Source: Alistipes sp.
GTDB taxonomy: Bacteria > Bacteroidota > Bacteroidia > Bacteroidales > Rikenellaceae
NCBI GenBank assembly: GCA_017531305.1
Contig: JAFXLG010000044.1
Span: 26,089 to 90,088, forward strand
Reading direction: 5' to 3'
Length of the DNA stretch: 64,000 nucleotides
Under the pieces are notes generated by a model that was given only the letters and a program-made list of their open reading frames with translations, was not told the origin of the DNA and did no database searches. Positions within the stretch are counted from its first letter, which is position 1. Each line of letters opens with the position of its first letter. A program made the position numbers and the translations under genes. Shown in pieces: positions 59,861 to 64,000 of this stretch.

Positions 59861-60658
59861 ATGCAGAAAAGCATGAAAAACAAAATTAAGGCAGTTTTTT
59901 TTGATATAGATGGTACTCTGGTCAGCTTCAAGACTCACGCTGTGCCTGAATCTGCCCGCCTATCCATTGCTCAGATGCGAGAGCGTGGTATCAAGGTGTT
60001 TATTGCTACGGGGCGCCTGCTTAAATATACGGGCGTGGTGAGCGATCTGGAGGTCGATGGGTATGTTACCGTAAATGGCGGTTATTGTATCACATCTAAG
60101 GGAGAGGTTATCTATGAATGCGCCATTCCGCCTCAGACCATAAAGAAGGTCTTTGATCTAAGGCGCAAATACGGTTTTAGCTTTGCTCTTTTGACCGAGT
60201 CTGGAATGTATGTTGAGAATCTTGAGGGTAGAGCTAAGGAGGTTGCCGATTTGATTAATATTTATCCTGAGGTTGCCGATTTGGAGTATATCGCATCTAC
60301 TCAGCGCGTGCTTCAGATATGCCCATATATTGATCCTGAGTTGGAAAAGGTGATAATGGCAGAGTTGGAAGAGTGTGTTTCGAGTCGGTGGATAGATATT
60401 CTGATGGATATCAATATGCGAGGTGTGGATAAGTCGCTTGCGGCGCGCCACGTGATGGAGTATTATGGCTTCAGCATGGACGAAGCGATGGCTTTTGGCG
60501 ATGGCGGTAACGACTTGTCGATGGTTCGTGATGTGGCTTTGGGAGTGGCTATGGGCAATGCCTGCGAGGAGTTGAAGCAGGTGGCAGATTACGTCACTAT
60601 GTCGGTTGATGAGGATGGCGTAAGCCATGCCCTGAAGAAGTTTGGTTTAATTGATTAA
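59861..60658 (+). CDS. HAD superfamily Cof-type phosphatase (HAD-IIB)
   Basis: 265 residues (an ATG at 59873 is an alternative start). HAD motif I FFDIDGTLVSF, motif II FIATGR, a C2B cap domain in the middle, motif III Lys in GVDKSLAARHVMEYYG and motif IV MAFGDGGNDLSMVRDVALGVAMGNA. Such enzymes dephosphorylate small metabolites such as sugar phosphates, flavin or PLP; the target here is unassigned. Part of the smpB-MBL-HAD-tsaB unit. Confidence 0.9.
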   Translation: MQKSMKNKIKAVFFDIDGTLVSFKTHAVPESARLSIAQMRERGIKVFIATGRLLKYTGVVSDLEVDGYVTVNGGYCITSKGEVIYECAIPPQTIKKVFDLRRKYGFSFALLTESGMYVENLEGRAKEVADLINIYPEVADLEYIASTQRVLQICPYIDPELEKVIMAELEECVSSRWIDILMDINMRGVDKSLAARHVMEYYGFSMDEAMAFGDGGNDLSMVRDVALGVAMGNACEELKQVADYVTMSVDEDGVSHALKKFGLID

Positions 60659-60671
60659 ATAATTATATAAG

Positions 60672-61376
60672 ATGGCTTTGATATTGTCTATTGAGACAGG
60701 TACCGATGTTTGTTCTGTGGGTTTGGCTCGCGATGGAGAGTTGCTTTCACTTCGTGAGAGCGATGAGGGTAGAGATCACGCCAAGAAGGTGGCAGTCTTT
60801 GTCGATGAGTTGCTTCGCCAGACTGGTGTTGATGCCGAGGAGTTGGATGCTGTGGCAGTAGGTATGGGTCCTGGCTCATATACAGGTCTGCGTATCGGCG
60901 TCTCGTTTGCCAAGGGGTTGTGCTATGGTTTGCAAATTCCTTTGATTGCGATCGGCTCGCTGGATGCTCTGGTCGAGGTGGCAAAGGAGGATCATGAGGC
61001 GGGAATACTTAGCGTCAAGGATTGGGATCAGGCTATCTTGTGTCCTATGGTTGATGCCCGCCGTATGGAGGTCTATACTCAGATCTTCTCTTCTGCGGGA
61101 GAGCCTTTGAGTGAAGTCTCGGCAGAGATTGTTTCGGCAGAGAGCTTTGCCAAGTGGCGAGGAGAGGGCGAATTTGTGATTTTTGGTAATGGTGCAGCAA
61201 AGTGTCAGCAGGTGCTTGAAGGTGCAAAATATATAGACGTAGTGCCATCTGCCAGAGGTTTGGTGCGTCTGGCGGAGCAGAAACTTTCGCAAGGCGAGAT
61301 CGAAGATATTGCCTATTTCGAGCCATTCTATCTGAAGGATTTTGTAGTTATACCATCTAAGAAAAAACTCTTATAA
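60672..61376 (+). CDS. tsaB: tRNA N6-threonylcarbamoyladenosine biosynthesis protein TsaB
   Basis: 234 residues. Partner of TsaD in forming t6A37 on ANN-decoding tRNAs. The ASKHA-fold N-terminus (LILSIETGTDVCSVGLARDGELL), HAKKVAVFVDELL and the TsaB motif VAVGMGPGSYTGLRIGVSFAKGLCYG are diagnostic, with MVDARRMEVYTQ later. It ends by overlapping the start of the next gene (TAATG). Confidence 0.94.
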   Translation: MALILSIETGTDVCSVGLARDGELLSLRESDEGRDHAKKVAVFVDELLRQTGVDAEELDAVAVGMGPGSYTGLRIGVSFAKGLCYGLQIPLIAIGSLDALVEVAKEDHEAGILSVKDWDQAILCPMVDARRMEVYTQIFSSAGEPLSEVSAEIVSAESFAKWRGEGEFVIFGNGAAKCQQVLEGAKYIDVVPSARGLVRLAEQKLSQGEIEDIAYFEPFYLKDFVVIPSKKKLL

Positions 61377-61849
61377 TGCGTTTTGATAATAGTCAGGTAA
61401 GACGCCAAGATCGCCTTTTGGGTGAGGCTGAGGCTTTGGAGCTATTGCGTATGGGGGAGTATGGCGTTCTCTCGATGCATAGCCCTGAGGGTGCGTATGG
61501 CGTGCCTGTAAATTATGTGTTGGATGGCGATGTGATATACGTGCATTGCGCTCCTGAGGGTAGAAAGTTGCGCTCCGTGGAGCATGATCCGAAGGTGTCG
61601 TTTTGTGTGGTTGGAAATGTGAGTTTGAAGCCCGAGGAGTTTACAACTCATTATAGCTCAGTCATTGTCGAGGGTTGTGCTTCGATGGTTGTGGATGAGC
61701 AAGAGAAACGCTGCGCCCTGAGGCGGTTGATAGAAAAATATTCTCCTCAATATGTTGAGTCGGGAAACGATGCGATTCAACGCTCTGCACACCGCACCGC
61801 CGTCATTGCTATCAAGGTAGAGAGCCTATCTGCCAAATGTAAGGAATAG
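61376..61849 (+). CDS. Pyridoxamine 5'-phosphate oxidase-like flavin protein (NimA-related)
   Basis: 157 residues. Split-barrel FMN-binding fold with VRRQDRLLGEAEALELLRMGEYGVLSMHSPEGAYGVPVNYVLDGDVIYVHCAPEGRKL and VSFCVVGN, the same layout as the NimA/HugZ-like group that includes 5-nitroimidazole reductases. A role in drug inactivation is possible but cannot be inferred from fold alone. Its start codon overlaps the tsaB stop by one base. Confidence 0.85.
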   Translation: MRFDNSQVRRQDRLLGEAEALELLRMGEYGVLSMHSPEGAYGVPVNYVLDGDVIYVHCAPEGRKLRSVEHDPKVSFCVVGNVSLKPEEFTTHYSSVIVEGCASMVVDEQEKRCALRRLIEKYSPQYVESGNDAIQRSAHRTAVIAIKVESLSAKCKE

Positions 61850-61890
61850 GGCAGAATTAAGATTTTTTGTATTATATTTCACAATCGGCA

Positions 61891-61920
61891 TTGCAGGTTG
61901 TGATTTTTTTATTATCTTTA
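61891..61920 (+). promoter_or_regulatory. Promoter of the aquaporin gene
   Basis: TTG at 61891-61893 and TATCTTTA at 61913-61920 (one mismatch to TAnnTTTG), spaced by 19 bp, 27 bp before the ATG at 61948. Confidence 0.6.
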
Positions 61921-61947
61921 TGGTGTATTAATCAAATTTTTTATACT

Positions 61948-62613
61948 ATGAAAAAGTATTTGGCAGAGATGATCGGAACTATGGTTCTGGTTTTGATGGG
62001 TTGTGGTACAGCAGTCAGTTTGTCGTGTGGTGTTGATACAGCGTCTGTTGTTGGTACTGCATTAGCGTTTGGTCTTGCAGTTGTTGCGATGGCCTATACT
62101 ATTGGAGGAATTTCGGGTTGTCATATCAATCCTGCTATTACTCTTGGTGTTTGGTTGTCTAAACGTATGAGTGCGTCTGAGGCATTGATGTATATGCTTT
62201 TCCAAGTAATTGGAGCATTTATCGGAGCAGGCATACTTATGGCTTTGGCACCAGAGTCAGGTTTAGGTGCTAATGCGGTGCAAGAAGGAATCTGTGTAGG
62301 TGGAGCAGTAGCAGCAGAGGTAGTATTTACTTTTGTCTTTGTTTTGGTAGTGTTGGGTACTACAGATGCTGAAAAGGGTGCTGGTAACTTAGCTGGCTTG
62401 GCTATTGGTTTGACGCTTGTGCTTGTACATCTGGTATGTATTCACTATACAGGAACATCTGTGAATCCTGCTCGCTCAATAGGTCCAGCTGTCTTGGCAG
62501 GTGGCAAGGCTTTGGCTGATTTGTGGATATTTATCGTTGCTCCATTTGTAGGTGCTGTATTGGCTGCAGGTGCATGGAAGGTGCTCTCTTGTAATGGTTG
62601 TTGTAAGAAATAG
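61948..62613 (+). CDS. aqpZ: Aquaporin Z-type MIP channel
   Basis: 221 residues, six transmembrane helices with both half-helix NPA motifs: GCHINPAITLGVWLS and GTSVNPARSIGPAVLAGG. The conserved E in AEMIGTMVLVLMGCG and AAEVVFTFVFVLVVLGTTD is present. The Arg after the second NPA and the lack of a glycerol-type loop favour a water channel. The C-terminus has an unusual Cys-rich tail (SCNGCCKK). The ATG at 61948 is chosen because upstream codons contain the promoter. Confidence 0.92.
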   Translation: MKKYLAEMIGTMVLVLMGCGTAVSLSCGVDTASVVGTALAFGLAVVAMAYTIGGISGCHINPAITLGVWLSKRMSASEALMYMLFQVIGAFIGAGILMALAPESGLGANAVQEGICVGGAVAAEVVFTFVFVLVVLGTTDAEKGAGNLAGLAIGLTLVLVHLVCIHYTGTSVNPARSIGPAVLAGGKALADLWIFIVAPFVGAVLAAGAWKVLSCNGCCKK

Positions 62614-62632
62614 TGTGATAATCAAGTGAGTT

Positions 62633-62669
62633 AAAGCTGTCGGAACATTTTGTTTCGACAGCTTTTTTT
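62633..62669. terminator. Bidirectional terminator between aqpZ and nagA
   Basis: A 15-bp stem, AAAGCTGTCGGAACA (62633-62647) with TGTTTCGACAGCTTT (62651-62665), one G-T pair, TTT loop, then a run of T. Confidence 0.9.
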
Positions 62670-62689
62670 ATGCAAATGATCAATGCCTT

Positions 62690-63841
62690 TTATCTTCTCA
62701 CTCTGCGTCCCATGCACCAAACGTCCTCAACTTGCAGATCGTGATTCAGCATGACAATATCGGGATCTTTCCCCTCTTCGAGCGAACCTTTTTTGTGGTA
62801 TATTCCCATGATTTTCGCTGGGGTTTCAGAACTCATGCGTACAGCATCTTCAAGCGAAACCTCAGCCTCTAAAACCATTGTTTGGATTAATCTATCCATC
62901 GTTGCTATGCTACCCGCCAATGCCGAACGGTCGGATAGTTTGCACACCCCATCTTCGATTATAACTCGTGGGTCGTATAAGGTAGTGGAGTCGCTTGCCG
63001 TACATCCCATTGCATCCGTCACAAGACACGTCCGTTCAACACCCTTAAATTTATATATCATACGAAGTATTGCGGGCGGAACGTGTATTCCATCGGCAAT
63101 AACCTCCACGTTCATGTCATCCATTAAGTATATGCTCTCGATGGTGCCTTCGTGCTTGTATTCGCGACATTTGTGAACGCTTGTCATGGCGTTGTAGAAG
63201 TGCGTGGCAAAGTTGTATCCCGCCTCAGACGCAGCTTTTATGGTCTCGTATCGAGCTTTGGTGTGGGCTACAGCCGCAATTATACCGCGTGATGAGATAT
63301 ATCGACCAAACTCCAATGCTCCCTCTAATTCGGGTGCAGCATCCCAGCGTTTGATGCAGTTTGTCTGCGAAAGTATCTCCATATACTCCTCCTTTCGGGG
63401 ATTAGTGATGTGCTCCTTATTCTGTGCGCCTGCCATCTCTGGGTTGAGATATGGACATTCCAGATGCAACCCCATAATCGGCGAGTGAGGTTCGTTCATT
63501 AGCTTTTCGGTAACCTTCGCTGCCTGTAATATCGTATCAATGGACGCAGCTGCCAGAGTGGGGTATATCGCAGTTGTGCCATGTCGCTGGTGAGCTTCGA
63601 TGGCTTTGCTGAAAGCCTCTTCCGTACCCTCCAGAAAATCGTGACCGCCACCACCATGCACGTGTAGATCTATGCCTCCAGGTATAATGTATTTACCCTC
63701 GGCATCTATTTTCTGGTCGCAATCCGATCTGTCGATATGCTCCGAAATTAGAATTATGCGATCTTGATCAAACAAAATATCAAAATTCTTGCGCCAGCCT
63801 TGTGACGTTAATACCTGACCGTTAGTAATGAGTGTTAGCAT
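62690..63841 (-). CDS. nagA: N-acetylglucosamine-6-phosphate deacetylase
   Basis: 383 residues from the ATG at 63841 (MLTLITNGQVLT). Amidohydrolase-fold enzyme removing acetate from GlcNAc-6-phosphate in amino-sugar catabolism and cell-wall recycling. Motifs: PGGIDLHVHGGGGHDFLEG (HxH), GLHLECPYLNPEMAGAQ (metal-binding Glu; LEGPF in many relatives), AAVAHTKARYE and ATHFYNAMTSVHK (metal His), VIADGIHVPP and LVTDAMGCTAS (catalytic Asp). nagB is not adjacent. The frame is open to 63970, but the extra 43 codons cover the promoter region. Confidence 0.92.
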   Translation of the reverse strand: MLTLITNGQVLTSQGWRKNFDILFDQDRIILISEHIDRSDCDQKIDAEGKYIIPGGIDLHVHGGGGHDFLEGTEEAFSKAIEAHQRHGTTAIYPTLAAASIDTILQAAKVTEKLMNEPHSPIMGLHLECPYLNPEMAGAQNKEHITNPRKEEYMEILSQTNCIKRWDAAPELEGALEFGRYISSRGIIAAVAHTKARYETIKAASEAGYNFATHFYNAMTSVHKCREYKHEGTIESIYLMDDMNVEVIADGIHVPPAILRMIYKFKGVERTCLVTDAMGCTASDSTTLYDPRVIIEDGVCKLSDRSALAGSIATMDRLIQTMVLEAEVSLEDAVRMSSETPAKIMGIYHKKGSLEEGKDPDIVMLNHDLQVEDVWCMGRRVRR

Positions 63842-63871
63842 GTTACGCTCGTTTGGGTTGAAATGATGATA

Positions 63872-63879
63872 TAAAGATA
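63872..63879 (-). promoter_or_regulatory. Possible promoter -7 box of nagA
   Basis: TATCTTTA on the minus strand, one mismatch to consensus, 31 bp before the ATG at 63841. Confidence 0.45.
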
Positions 63880-63900
63880 TTAATTTTTTTTGAAAAATAT

Positions 63901-63931
63901 TTGCATGGTAAAAAAAAACGTCATATATTTG
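63901..63931 (+). promoter_or_regulatory. Promoter of tRNA-Phe
   Basis: TTG at 63901-63903 and TATATTTG at 63924-63931, spaced by 20 bp, about 31 bp before the tRNA 5' end. Confidence 0.75.
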
Positions 63932-63962
63932 CACTCGCTTTAAGACACGAAGCATATATGAT

Positions 63963-64000
63963 GGTGCCATAGCTCAGTTGGTAGAGCAAAGGACTGAAAA
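63963..64000 (+). tRNA. tRNA-Phe (anticodon GAA), 5' part, cut by window edge
   Basis: GGTGCCATAGCTCAGTTGG starts a tRNA with an intact D-arm (GCTC/GAGC) and anticodon loop CTGAAAA, giving GAA. The 3' half lies beyond base 64000. Confidence 0.9.

Overview
The window is a stretch of core chromosome from a member of the Bacteroidetes, most likely order Bacteroidales. The evidence is consistent. Nearly every transcription unit is preceded by the Bacteroides-type -7 box TAnnTTTG, often with a TTG -33 element about 19-21 bp upstream. Gene starts lack strong Shine-Dalgarno sequences. Several encoded families are typical of the phylum: a BT_3928-like DoxX protein, an HU-CCDC81/SPOR protein, a DUF5009 acyltransferase and OMP_b-brl porin-like proteins. 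Genus is not determined; a Rikenellaceae/Alistipes-like gut organism would fit. I see no insertion sequence, prophage, CRISPR array or rRNA operon.

Layout. 1-3346 (minus): rpe, an ABC-F ATPase and rlmB (cut by the window edge). 3499-4847: two paralogous outer-membrane barrels. 4914-7382: a secreted GH36 alpha-galactosidase divergent from a mini pyrophosphatase-like protein. 7438-9048 (minus): a winged-helix regulator with two paralogous membrane proteins. 9216-9488: a promoter followed by a strongly structured, unclassified RNA. 9505-11261 (minus): ROK regulator and GNAT. 11601-18319: fabD, GH5, metK behind a SAM-II-like riboswitch, a clan-A-like glycosidase and the DegP/HtrA protease. 18763-24745: aldo/keto reductase with a structured leader, an esterase, tRNA-Ser, a CAT-family acyltransferase, DUF5009 and a serine hydrolase. 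25012-29277: sufBCDS, with an unusually short SufD. 29330-31147: tmk and a BT_3928-like protein. 31161-36532: an RND efflux operon whose own promoter fires straight into a terminator-like hairpin touching the first start codon. 36629-41831: OsmC, then a 994-residue TPR protein paired with an outer-membrane barrel. 41918-49745: herA-like ATPase, rpiB, DUF454, typA, aroB, metallophosphoesterase, ruvB. 49980-54125: tRNA-Arg, an S24-fold regulator, a histidine kinase, lgt, HU/SPOR and GtrA. 54133-58319: uvrB and dnaG. 58334-58477: a long inverted repeat. 58523-61849: smpB, an MBL lipoprotein, a HAD hydrolase, tsaB and a PNPOx-like protein. 61948-64000: aquaporin, nagA and the start of tRNA-Phe.

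Functionally this is mostly housekeeping (replication and repair, Fe-S assembly, translation factors, aromatic, lipid and SAM biosynthesis) interspersed with secreted carbohydrate-active enzymes and envelope proteins expected of a glycan-feeding gut commensal. The less ordinary content is at the RNA level: the metK riboswitch with a possible anti-aptamer, the 9229-9488 RNA, the hairpin at the 5' end of the RND operon, the aldo/keto-reductase leader and the dnaG-smpB inverted repeat. All function calls come from reading motifs by eye; no database search or folding program was run.
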